Part shown: positions 1-5,076 of the stretch, piece after piece
Layout of the letters: the number at the start of each line of letters is the position of its first letter
Numbering within the stretch: position 1 is the first letter of the stretch
DNA from: an uncultured Erysipelotrichaceae bacterium
GTDB lineage: Bacteria; Bacillota_I; Bacilli_A; Erysipelotrichales; Erysipelotrichaceae
NCBI GenBank assembly: GCA_902782955.1
Contig: CACZPD010000002.1
Coordinates: 1 to 5,076, forward strand
Reading direction: 5' to 3'
Length of the DNA stretch: 5,076 nt
Notes under the pieces: model-generated
Database searches by the model: none
What the model was told of the DNA's origin: nothing
Seen by the model: only the letters and a program-made list of their open reading frames with translations
Position numbers and translations under genes: made by a program

Positions 1-518
1 AGGATATCGGGAACCTGTGACAATACGATCCGGGCATAGTAATAAAAGCTGTAAAACAATTCATCCGGGACTGCCTCAGGATCCGCATATATTCTTTCAA
101 GGTCTTCTTCGGTATCATCTTCCGACAAAAGATTCTCATCGTTCAGAAGGTCTGAAAAATAACTTAATGGCTGCGCATGTTCAAGATTTTCGGCATCACT
201 GCATACATCAGCGTAATACACGAACTGACCAACCAGTTTTTCCGCGATCTCATCCGCCGTTCCCGCGGAAAGAAGCTTCCGCAGTATCCTGATAAGGAAA
301 ACCAGCGCAAACGGGGCTGAGGGAAACATGGTGCTCTGATGCTCAAAGTCCGATAAGCGGTTAAAGGTCTTCTTCCATTCTTCAATATCTGTGGTTTCCG
401 CAAGCACAGATAATAATTCCGGATACTGTTCTGCTGTTCCATAAGCAGTAAACATCCTGTTCCATGGAATGCTTTCTATATCCAGGCTGTCGATATAATT
501 CTTCGCATCAATATCCAT
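1..518 (-). CDS. Partial HEAT-repeat-like protein, N-terminal part (runs off the window)
   Basis: An open reading frame runs from the ATG at 518-516 to the window edge, giving 172 codons without a stop; the C-terminus lies outside. I prefer this ATG (protein starts MDIDAKNYIDSL) to the in-frame ATG at 533 because GAAAGGTG lies 5 nt upstream of it. Residues about 18-75 contain W-x(5)-AYG-x-A-x(3)-P-x-LL, then HQSTMFPSAPFAL and a hydrophobic helix. From memory this resembles the N-terminal signature of soluble bacterial HEAT-repeat proteins (PW..(L/F)..AYG.A...P..L and HQ.T.(Y/F)P...P). The rest is acidic and helical in character (LSEDDTEEDLERIY), with no signal peptide, membrane segment or catalytic motif. 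It starts 23 bp after the 216-residue gene and is probably co-transcribed with it. Related proteins often lie beside toxin or immunity genes, but no function can be assigned. The reading frame is secure; the family call is moderate. Confidence 0.7.
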   Translation of the reverse strand, partial: MDIDAKNYIDSLDIESIPWNRMFTAYGTAEQYPELLSVLAETTDIEEWKKTFNRLSDFEHQSTMFPSAPFALVFLIRILRKLLSAGTADEIAEKLVGQFVYYADVCSDAENLEHAQPLSYFSDLLNDENLLSEDDTEEDLERIYADPEAVPDELFYSFYYYARIVLSQVPDI

Positions 519-523
519 ATCAG

Positions 524-531
524 CACCTTTC
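524..531 (-). promoter_or_regulatory. Ribosome binding site deciding the start at 518
   Basis: The minus strand reads GAAAGGTG, five bases (CTGAT) before the ATG at 518-516. The alternative in-frame ATG at 533 lies inside or before this Shine-Dalgarno sequence and has only AT-rich DNA upstream. The shorter protein is therefore the better model. Confidence 0.6.
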
Positions 532-541
532 ATCAATAATA

Positions 542-1192
542 TTATTTCCCGTCATCCGGTTCTTCATACCAGTTACCCGTCGGGTGACCGGGATCAACGG
601 GAATGGTTACCTCACAGGCCCAGTCTTTCTCATAGGCGTCTTTTGTGTTCCGCAGCCGCCAGTAATCGCGCCAGTATGCCCACCAGCGCTTTGAGGCATT
701 TTCAATTTCTTCCTCTGTGTATGTGCCTTTTTTTCCGACAACGACCAGGTCGTCCCCGCCGGCAATGAAGCCGTAATTTTCACATTTTGCCGCAAGTATA
801 TGTTTCACAGAAGAAAAGATCTCCGTATTCTCAAACGATTTCATCGATGTTTTGTTTTTGAAGCCGGCAAATACGGTTTCTGCATAATCAATATCATCAA
901 ACCGGAATTCATACGGTTCGATCTGCAGGTACTGTATTTCATCGTCATAAAACCGGTCATACCATTTTTTGCCGGTTTCTTCCTCCAGGTTGTCCAGGAA
1001 TACGGCAAACGCATTCCCGACAAATCCCAGGGCGATCATGCTTGTGTGCGGATCTTTTTCTGCTCCGGTCTCGTCATACAGCATTACGTCGCTGAATTCC
1101 AGCTGGAACATATCCTTCGCTGTATACCACCACTGCCAGGAACCGATATCCGATATGGCTTCAGAGAGGATATCCAAAGTATTCTTTTCCAT
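542..1192 (-). CDS. Uncharacterised Trp-rich soluble protein, 216 aa
   Basis: I do not recognise a named domain. The product is acidic and cytoplasmic in character, with no signal peptide or membrane helix. It has three notable blocks: an N-terminal stretch with WQWWYTAKDMFQLEF (about residues 19-33), a central WYDRFYDDEIQYLQIEPYEF block (about 77-96), and a C-terminal KRWWAYWRDYWRLR block (about 166-179) followed by DWACEVTIPVDPGHP. The tryptophan/tyrosine-rich C-terminus suggests a conserved small globular family rather than a chance ORF. The frame opens 9 bp earlier at a GTG (1201-1199), but GGAGTGA at 1198-1204 is correctly spaced for the ATG at 1192-1190 and overlaps the GTG, so ATG is preferred. 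It lies 51 bp after the glycosyltransferase stop, with no terminator between, and 23 bp before the next gene. The size and the neighbouring HEAT-like gene recall immunity or accessory proteins, but that is only inference. Confidence 0.8.
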   Translation of the reverse strand: MEKNTLDILSEAISDIGSWQWWYTAKDMFQLEFSDVMLYDETGAEKDPHTSMIALGFVGNAFAVFLDNLEEETGKKWYDRFYDDEIQYLQIEPYEFRFDDIDYAETVFAGFKNKTSMKSFENTEIFSSVKHILAAKCENYGFIAGGDDLVVVGKKGTYTEEEIENASKRWWAYWRDYWRLRNTKDAYEKDWACEVTIPVDPGHPTGNWYEEPDDGK

Positions 1193-1197
1193 ATTGT

Positions 1198-1204
1198 TCA
1201 CTCC
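1198..1204 (-). promoter_or_regulatory. Ribosome binding site deciding the start at 1192
   Basis: The minus strand reads GGAGTGA, then ACAAT, then ATG at 1192-1190. The GTG at 1201-1199 lies within this Shine-Dalgarno sequence, so it cannot sensibly be the start codon served by it. Confidence 0.6.
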
Positions 1205-1243
1205 GATGATTGATTTGATAAAGGTTAAAGGACAATAACGATA

Positions 1244-2230
1244 TTACCTGATCTTATGCCAAAAGTGCCATAACCGGATATAATACCCAACAGTTGAAGG
1301 ACCGGAACATAAAACCATGATCTTGTCTTTCAGAGGACGCTGCACCCATTCTTTCGCTGTGAAAGGAATCCGTCTTCGGAAAGAAAGCATTTTTTCTTTG
1401 ACTTCCTTTTCGTTTTCGAGAGCAGTTTCATAATGAAGCGCATAAAAGAACGCGTTCATGATATGACACATCTGGATTTTAGTCTCCGCTGCGATAGAAG
1501 GATATTCCTGTTTCAGATATTCCAAAGCAGCAAGGAGCAGTTCTATTGACTGCAGAGTATTGTCGGGGAATTTTTTCGAGGCGCTCCCGGGAGTGTTTCT
1601 CCAATGATACAATTCATTTTCAATACGGGCTATTTTCCCGCATTTCCCAAAAACAAAACATGTAAAAAGTACATCCTCACCGCCGCCGTAACCTTCCGCA
1701 AAGCTGACTTCTTTGATCAGTTCACGGCGATACATCTTATTCCAGACAACCAGGTTAAACTCCTGCTTCTCAGGGTGGCTCCAGATCCACAGGGCTTCTT
1801 CTGCAGTCAGAAGGACAGGCTGCGCCATCGCTGCCCGGGCTGATGTATTTTCCGAAAGAACGGGGCTTCTTGTGTATCGGCATTCGGAAAGATCAGCGCC
1901 TGTATCACAGAGAGCACGGTAAAGGTATTCAATATATACCGGCTCGAGAAAATCATCACTGTCGACAAAAACAATATACCGGCCGTTTGCTTTGCCGATG
2001 CCGGTATTCCTGGCTCGGGAAACACCGCTGTTTTCCTTGTGGATCACGATAATACGCGGATCTTTTTCGGCCCATTTGTCACAGATCTGCGGACACTGGT
2101 CCGGAGAACCGTCATCCACCAATATGATCTCAAGATTTTTATACGTCTGGTTAACGATTGATCGGATACATTCATCAAGGTACGGTTCCACCATGAATAC
2201 CGGAACAATCACACTGATCAGGTCTTTCAT
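1244..2230 (-). CDS. Family 2 glycosyltransferase (GT-A fold), 328 aa
   Basis: The product should transfer a sugar from a nucleotide-sugar donor to a growing glycan at the cytoplasmic face of the membrane. The N-terminal GT2 domain is textbook: ISVIVPVF at 5-12, then YLDECIRSIVNQTYKNLEIILVDDGSPD with the nucleotide-binding VDDGS at 38-42, NSGVSRARNTGI at 67-78, and the metal-binding DSDD at 90-93. Later motifs usual in this family are NKMYRRELI (about 164-172), GGEDVLF (183-189) and YHWRNTPGSAS (208-218). The C-terminus ends in an aromatic and basic segment (VGYYIRLWHFWHKIR) that could touch the membrane. About 330 residues is the usual length for capsule and exopolysaccharide enzymes of this type. 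The start is weakly served: AGAGG at 2243-2247 lies 12 nt upstream. It follows the ATP-grasp gene by 82 bp, which supports a polysaccharide role. Donor and acceptor cannot be read from sequence. Confidence 0.95.
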   Translation of the reverse strand: MKDLISVIVPVFMVEPYLDECIRSIVNQTYKNLEIILVDDGSPDQCPQICDKWAEKDPRIIVIHKENSGVSRARNTGIGKANGRYIVFVDSDDFLEPVYIEYLYRALCDTGADLSECRYTRSPVLSENTSARAAMAQPVLLTAEEALWIWSHPEKQEFNLVVWNKMYRRELIKEVSFAEGYGGGEDVLFTCFVFGKCGKIARIENELYHWRNTPGSASKKFPDNTLQSIELLLAALEYLKQEYPSIAAETKIQMCHIMNAFFYALHYETALENEKEVKEKMLSFRRRIPFTAKEWVQRPLKDKIMVLCSGPSTVGYYIRLWHFWHKIR

Positions 2231-2242
2231 TTTTGCATATTT

Positions 2243-2247
2243 CCTCT
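2243..2247 (-). promoter_or_regulatory. Oddly spaced ribosome binding site before the glycosyltransferase
   Basis: On the minus strand AGAGG is followed 4 nt later by ATGCAAAAATGA (2238-2227), a three-codon minicistron (Met-Gln-Lys-stop). Its TGA overlaps the glycosyltransferase ATG (2230-2228) as ATGA. The spacing to the glycosyltransferase start is 12 nt, longer than ideal. Either the ribosome uses the longer spacing or the minicistron feeds it by translational coupling. No better in-frame start is visible upstream. Confidence 0.4.
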
Positions 2248-2312
2248 CTGATAATGTTTTTATCTCGGTATTGGAACGGATGATATTTTCGATATTCTTC
2301 TCTGCGGATCAT

Positions 2313-3314
2313 TCATGAAATACTTTGAACATACAGCTTTTCCAGTTCCTCAAACTGCTTTTTCCTGCCATGAAATTCTCCCATCTGGATTTCCGTGTTT
2401 CTTGCGTTGGCATTCGCTTCGATCAGGACACAGTCGTTTTCCCGTACTGCGAAATCCCATTCGACATACGCAATGGGACAGGCCCGGGCACATTCTTCCG
2501 TATAGCGAAGGACTTCCGCCCAGTTCGGAAGTACAAGACCGGTGATCTGAACCCCGGTATCCGGATGCACAGGATATGGCTTCATCCGCAGGTCATATGC
2601 TGTACCGATCACTGTGCCGGTCCTGATATCCAGACCGGCAGCGAGGCCGCCTCGTTCCAGATTATCAACAAATGATCCTCGTCTGCCCATCCGGAGCTCG
2701 GCTGCGATAAAACGGCATTCGTTTTTGATCATCATGGTATATATTTTTACGGTGTTAAGGCTGTCCGGATTCAGACGCGCAAGATCCGGATGCTGGACCA
2801 CCGGTTCGTCGAGGACGGCAATCTGCTTCGATGCTCTTTCATAGAGTTCCCTGACATCCGTTTTGTCAGCGTCCCATAGTTCTATCCCGTTTCCGCAGTA
2901 AGTGTTGTTGGGCTTATAAAATGCTTTTCTGTGCCGCGAAAAATAGTCTTCAAATTCCCGGTAATCTTCCGCTGGGCAGAACAGCAGATCTCTTTTCGTG
3001 AATTTTCTCATAATACGGTACATGGAGGCTTTTTCATAAAACTTCCGGTTGTTATCCTGTCCGTTTACGAGATTGATAAAATGCAGAGCCTGCTTCGAAG
3101 TGAAATAGGTCTTTCTTTCCCAAGGTGTTTTCTCATAGAAATGGAGCTCGAAATAATCCTGAATGGTTGCGCCGTAAAGTTTCCTGCATATCGCGGCATC
3201 CGCGCTGTATCTTAAAACAGACCACGGACGGACAGGGTTTTCCGGAGGCATCAACTCCATATAGCTTTTCACTTTTTCTATCGCGCTTCGTATCAGAGGT
3301 ACATTGATCCGCAT
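2313..3314 (-). CDS. Sugar-transfer-associated ATP-grasp protein, 333 aa
   Basis: This matches the ATP-grasp family found in exopolysaccharide and capsule loci (Pfam ATPgrasp_ST type, from memory). These are ATP-dependent carboxylate-amine/thiol ligase-fold enzymes whose exact substrates are mostly unknown. Visible motifs in order: ER(K)TYFTSKQ near 66-75; a nucleotide-binding segment YKPNNTYCGNGIEL (133-146) with the expected lysine; EPVVQHPDL (170-178); SLNTVKIYT (185-193); AELRMGRRGSFVDN followed by GG (205-223); HPDTG (250-254); and the C-terminal metal-binding strand YVEWDFAV...VLIEANANARN (283-306). Length and motif order look complete. The frame opens at a GTG (3320), but AGGTGA at 3317-3322 is placed for the ATG at 3314-3312, giving MRINVPLI. 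The downstream glycosyltransferase starts 82 bp later, an arrangement typical of glycan biosynthesis. The biochemical role in this pathway is inferred from context. Confidence 0.9.
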   Translation of the reverse strand: MRINVPLIRSAIEKVKSYMELMPPENPVRPWSVLRYSADAAICRKLYGATIQDYFELHFYEKTPWERKTYFTSKQALHFINLVNGQDNNRKFYEKASMYRIMRKFTKRDLLFCPAEDYREFEDYFSRHRKAFYKPNNTYCGNGIELWDADKTDVRELYERASKQIAVLDEPVVQHPDLARLNPDSLNTVKIYTMMIKNECRFIAAELRMGRRGSFVDNLERGGLAAGLDIRTGTVIGTAYDLRMKPYPVHPDTGVQITGLVLPNWAEVLRYTEECARACPIAYVEWDFAVRENDCVLIEANANARNTEIQMGEFHGRKKQFEELEKLYVQSIS

Positions 3315-3334
3315 AGTCACCTGGTTTCTAAAAA

Positions 3335-3363
3335 CTTATAGTAATCTTTTCTTAAATCAGGAA
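3335..3363 (-). promoter_or_regulatory. Weak promoter candidate for the ATP-grasp / glycosyltransferase unit
   Basis: On the minus strand TTCCTG (3363-3358) and TATAAG (3340-3335) are separated by 17 bp. The -10 is a 5/6 match but the -35 is poor. Transcription would begin just upstream of the AGGTGA at 3317-3322, leaving a short leader. The surrounding intergenic DNA (3315-3425) is AT-rich and shows no terminator after fic, so read-through from fic is also possible. Confidence 0.3.
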
Positions 3364-3425
3364 TTGTTGTTACTTTCCCGATTAACCGGTTTTGTTACAT
3401 ACTCAGTCTGAATGTCCTGCGGATA

Positions 3426-4319
3426 TCATTTCTGCAGGATCTTCAAATAGGTATCAAGTCTTGCGTTAATATATCCGGCGAACAGTTTTTCCATCGCGGA
3501 AAGATCATGGTTAACATGAAAGGCATCGAAGGCATTAAAATATGCAGCCCTGTCGGTGAATTTGATGTCGATGGGCGGGTAGCCGGCTTTCATCAGTTCC
3601 AGATTTACAAGCAATCTGCCTGTCCTTCCATTACCATCGATAAAGGGATGGATACTTTCAAATTCGATATGAAAACGAGCCAGCTTTGTCACAATGTGGT
3701 CTTCATCTGTGCAATAATTCTGCAGAAGCTGTTCCATCCTCGGCGTGATCAGATAGGGCTGAACAGGTTCATTGTGAGCTCCCATGATGCGGACCGGAAT
3801 TCTTCTGTAAATACCGCGGTCATCCTTCTTATCGGCAAGAACAAGATAATGGATCTGTTTGATGATGCTTTCCGTCAGCGGAGCGTTTTCCTTTACAAGT
3901 TCCCGCACATAATCAAATGCTTCTTTGTGGCCGACAGCTTCCATATGATCCTTCAGAGGTTTTTGGTCGATCGTCAGTCCGCGGAGGACAAGATCAGTTT
4001 CCCTGAGTGTCAGTGTATTGCCCTCGATCGCGTTGGAGTTATAAGTGTATTCAACCGTAAATTCTTCATTCAGCCGTTCCAGTTCACCTTTCGTCAGCGG
4101 TCTCCTGCTGTCCAGTTCTGCTTTCTTACGGTCAATTTGAGAAAGAATACTTTCTTTGGATTTAAATCTGCCGTCAGCAGGCTTTTCGGAATCGATCGGA
4201 ATCTTCCAGCCCCGGCCTTCCTGATACGCCCCGGGGATCTTGCCCTCAGAGCAAAGCACTCTGATTCTTCTGTCGGATATGTCCCATTTCGCGGCTGCTT
4301 CTTTTACTGTCATATACAT
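3426..4319 (-). CDS. Fic-domain protein with N-terminal helix-turn-helix and class II-type autoinhibitory motif, 297 aa
   Basis: Fic enzymes usually transfer AMP from ATP to a hydroxyl side chain of a target protein. The canonical active-site loop HPFIDGNGRTGR lies at 224-235, with catalytic His224, Asp228, Asn230 and both arginines (232 and 235) present. Upstream, SNAIEG (95-100) fits the (S/T)xxxE(G/N) inhibitory motif; Glu99 would clash with ATP gamma-phosphate binding, as in class II Fic proteins where the inhibitory helix precedes the Fic core. RGIYRRIPVRI (168-178) is the usual flap segment. Residues 3-45 (MTVKEAAAKWDISDRRIRVL...GWKIP) look like a MerR/excisionase-type winged helix, so the protein may bind DNA. 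A perfect GGAGGTGA (4326-4333) lies 6 nt before the ATG. No separate antitoxin gene is visible, as expected for an intramolecularly inhibited Fic. Target protein unknown. Confidence 0.95.
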   Translation of the reverse strand: MYMTVKEAAAKWDISDRRIRVLCSEGKIPGAYQEGRGWKIPIDSEKPADGRFKSKESILSQIDRKKAELDSRRPLTKGELERLNEEFTVEYTYNSNAIEGNTLTLRETDLVLRGLTIDQKPLKDHMEAVGHKEAFDYVRELVKENAPLTESIIKQIHYLVLADKKDDRGIYRRIPVRIMGAHNEPVQPYLITPRMEQLLQNYCTDEDHIVTKLARFHIEFESIHPFIDGNGRTGRLLVNLELMKAGYPPIDIKFTDRAAYFNAFDAFHVNHDLSAMEKLFAGYINARLDTYLKILQK

Positions 4320-4325
4320 AAGCCT

Positions 4326-4333
4326 TCACCTCC
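4326..4333 (-). promoter_or_regulatory. Strong ribosome binding site of fic
   Basis: The minus strand reads GGAGGTGA, then AGGCTT, then ATG at 4319-4317. This fixes the first of two close ATGs (MYM) as the start. The palindrome CCGATCGG (4332-4339) abuts the site. Confidence 0.75.
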
Positions 4334-4346
4334 GATCGGTTACTTT

Positions 4347-4355
4347 ATTTTACCA
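4347..4355 (-). promoter_or_regulatory. Extended -10 promoter of fic
   Basis: The minus strand reads TGGTAAAAT, an extended -10 (TGn + TAAAAT). No good -35 is found at the expected distance, where TCCGTA sits (4370-4375); extended -10 promoters often tolerate this. Transcription would start near 4340, about 20 nt before the fic ATG. The first CGGA-centred element (4357-4370) lies in the promoter spacer, so a bound protein there would block RNA polymerase. Confidence 0.45.
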
Positions 4356-4356
4356 T

Positions 4357-4453
4357 ATTATCGGAACAATACGGATATTATCGGAATAATATATTGTAAA
4401 ATAGCGGAATAATATAACGGCTTTTCGGAACATCGGATGCAGACCGGAATAAT
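4357..4453. promoter_or_regulatory. Array of five phased CGGA-centred operator-like elements upstream of fic
   Basis: Five 14-bp elements with a CGGA core sit at 4357-4370, 4377-4390, 4400-4413, 4421-4434 and 4440-4453. The second is a perfect inverted repeat, ATTAT-CGGA-ATAAT. The first differs by one base (ATTAT-CGGA-ACAAT). The third and fifth keep the right arm ATAAT, and the fourth is degenerate (CGGAACATC). The cores begin at 4362, 4382, 4405, 4426 and 4445, steps of 20, 23, 21 and 19 bp, close to two helical turns, so all face roughly one side of the DNA. An extra CGGAT at 4372 and a CGGAAGGAT at 4468 may be further half-sites. The best copies are closest to the promoter. A cooperative regulator, possibly the helix-turn-helix of Fic itself, is the natural reading. 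I see nothing convincing in the rest of the intergenic region (4454-4567). Confidence 0.5.
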
Positions 4454-4567
4454 GCAAATGAAAACGCCGGAAGGATATGCAAAATTAAAAACAGACAACC
4501 GAATTGATCATTGTGCCTGTTATTGCAAATCTTTGTCTTAGTTATCTGTAAATACCGGTGTGTGATC

Positions 4568-5002
4568 TTATTCCATATGCCCGGAAAAATACTTCTCGGC
4601 CAGCGCATCGATCCTGCCGGATTCTTTTTCTTTCCGCAGAAATGCATTCACATACTCTAAAAGATCTTCCGATCCTTCGGGCATGAGGATACCTTGTTCC
4701 CCATGGGTAAACGGTTCGTCGATCAGCGGCGCAGCGAGACGGCCATCCATTCCGGCATAATAGCCTGCTTCGGCGACTTCTGTGATCATAATATCTGCTT
4801 TGCCTGCCGCAATCAGTCCCGGGATCTCCCGATTGAAATCATGGATCAATAAATTCACATCCGGCAGATTTTCACGGGCAAACCGTTCATTGGTGCCGCC
4901 CGGATTGACCATGACACGTAAATCCGGCCGGTTGACCGTTTCAAGACTTGTATATTGACCGGCATCCTCCCTACGGCAGAGGATGGTCTTTGGCAACGCC
5001 AT
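4568..5002 (-). pseudogene. 5'-truncated periplasmic solute-binding / cyclohexadienyl-dehydratase-like protein
   Basis: The frame encodes about 144 residues covering the second lobe and C-terminal end of a family 3 solute-binding fold. The segment from KTILCRREDA through RVMVNPGGTNERFAREN (about residues 5-46) is the signature shared by PheC-type cyclohexadienyl dehydratases and related arginine/glutamine-type binding proteins. AAGKADIMITEVAEA (about 65-79) and the C-terminal helix ESGRIDALAEKYF also fit. Full-length relatives are roughly 250-270 residues with a signal peptide and a complete first lobe; both are absent here. The ATG at 5002 has no ribosome binding site and lies in the tail of a terminator (5004-5027). 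Reading further upstream in frame gives unrelated residues and a stop at 5039-5041. I therefore read it as a decapitated gene, probably not expressed and unable to bind ligand. The remaining codons are intact, so the loss may be recent. Confidence 0.75.
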
Positions 5003-5003
5003 T

Positions 5004-5027
5004 AAAACCCCCGGATAGTCCGGGGGT
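5004..5027 (-). terminator. Rho-independent terminator abutting the truncated gene
   Basis: On the minus strand ACCCCCGGA-CTA-TCCGGGGGT forms a perfect 9-bp GC-rich stem with a 3-base loop (5007-5027), followed by a short T-run that merges into the AATGG at the putative start of the truncated gene. On the plus strand no T-run follows, so the direction is minus. It would stop transcripts coming from beyond 5076 before they reach 4568-5002. Confidence 0.75.
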
Positions 5028-5055
5028 CCAAGAAAGCTTTAGCGGAGAGATGATG

Positions 5056-5076
5056 AAAAAAGCCTCCTGGCTTATA
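5056..5076 (-). terminator. Second rho-independent terminator at the window edge
   Basis: The minus strand reads AAGCC-AGGA-GGCTT (5060-5073) followed by a run of Ts down to 5056. The stem is short (5 bp) but the GC core and T-tract fit an intrinsic terminator for a gene upstream of the window. It lies about 30 bp before the stronger terminator at 5004-5027, so the two act in tandem. Confidence 0.6.

Noticed and set aside
800..1213. A 137-codon plus-strand frame opposite the 216-residue protein
   Set aside because: It is hydrophobic, low in conserved character and antisense to a frame with a good start signal and blocks of conserved-looking residues.
2175..2312. A 45-codon minus-strand frame (MIRREEYRKYHPFQYRD...) starting directly after the ATP-grasp stop
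   Set aside because: It has no ribosome binding site, overlaps the first 56 bp of the glycosyltransferase in another frame, and shows no recognisable family features beyond a basic run.
3415..3439. Inverted repeat TCCTGC...GCAGGA around the fic stop codon
   Set aside because: The stem is 6 bp with a 13-base loop and no T-run follows on the minus strand, so it does not support a terminator.
3507..4412. A 301-codon plus-strand open frame opposite fic
   Set aside because: It is the antisense shadow of a gene with an intact catalytic motif and strong ribosome binding site; its product is a Phe/Ile/Cys-rich string with no family resemblance and no ribosome binding site.
4357..4453. CRISPR array or integration-site repeats as an explanation of the repeated CGGAATAAT motif
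   Set aside because: The repeated unit is too short (9-14 bp) and the spacers are too short and uneven for CRISPR, and there is no cas gene or integrase nearby; regulatory sites fit better.
4378..4647. An 89-codon minus-strand frame spanning the intergenic array and the end of the binding-protein remnant
   Set aside because: It overlaps the remnant out of frame, lacks a ribosome binding site, and its second half translates the operator array and AT-rich DNA.

Overview
The window looks like a bacterial chromosome fragment, most likely a Firmicute of the class Clostridia (Lachnospiraceae-like). This rests on strong AGGAGG/AGGTG-type ribosome binding sites, an extended -10 promoter, rho-independent terminators, and the combination of a sugar-transfer ATP-grasp protein with a small family 2 glycosyltransferase. 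The taxonomic call is an inference from style and gene content; no marker gene is present.

All supported genes lie on the minus strand, so the locus reads from high to low coordinates. At 5004-5076 two intrinsic terminators close transcription arriving from a gene beyond the window. Directly against the second one (4568-5002) sits the C-terminal part of a periplasmic amino-acid-binding / cyclohexadienyl-dehydratase-like protein. It has no N-terminal lobe, no signal peptide and no ribosome binding site, and is read here as a remnant. A 248-bp intergenic region follows. It carries an extended -10 promoter and an array of five CGGA-centred, partly palindromic elements spaced about 21 bp apart, in front of a fic gene (3426-4319). 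The Fic protein combines an N-terminal helix-turn-helix, a class II-type autoinhibitory motif and an intact Fic catalytic motif.

After a 111-bp gap with a weak promoter candidate come a sugar-transfer-associated ATP-grasp protein (2313-3314) and a family 2 glycosyltransferase (1244-2230). These are probably a small surface-polysaccharide or glycoconjugate module. Two small uncharacterised proteins follow in close succession: a tryptophan-rich 216-residue protein (542-1192), then the start of a protein resembling the N-terminus of HEAT-repeat proteins (1-518, running off the window). No terminator is visible between ATP-grasp and the window edge, so these four genes may be one transcription unit.

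No RNA gene, CRISPR array or insertion sequence was recognised. The least ordinary features are the phased operator-like array in front of the HTH-Fic gene, which suggests autoregulation, and the clean junction between a terminator and a beheaded binding-protein gene.
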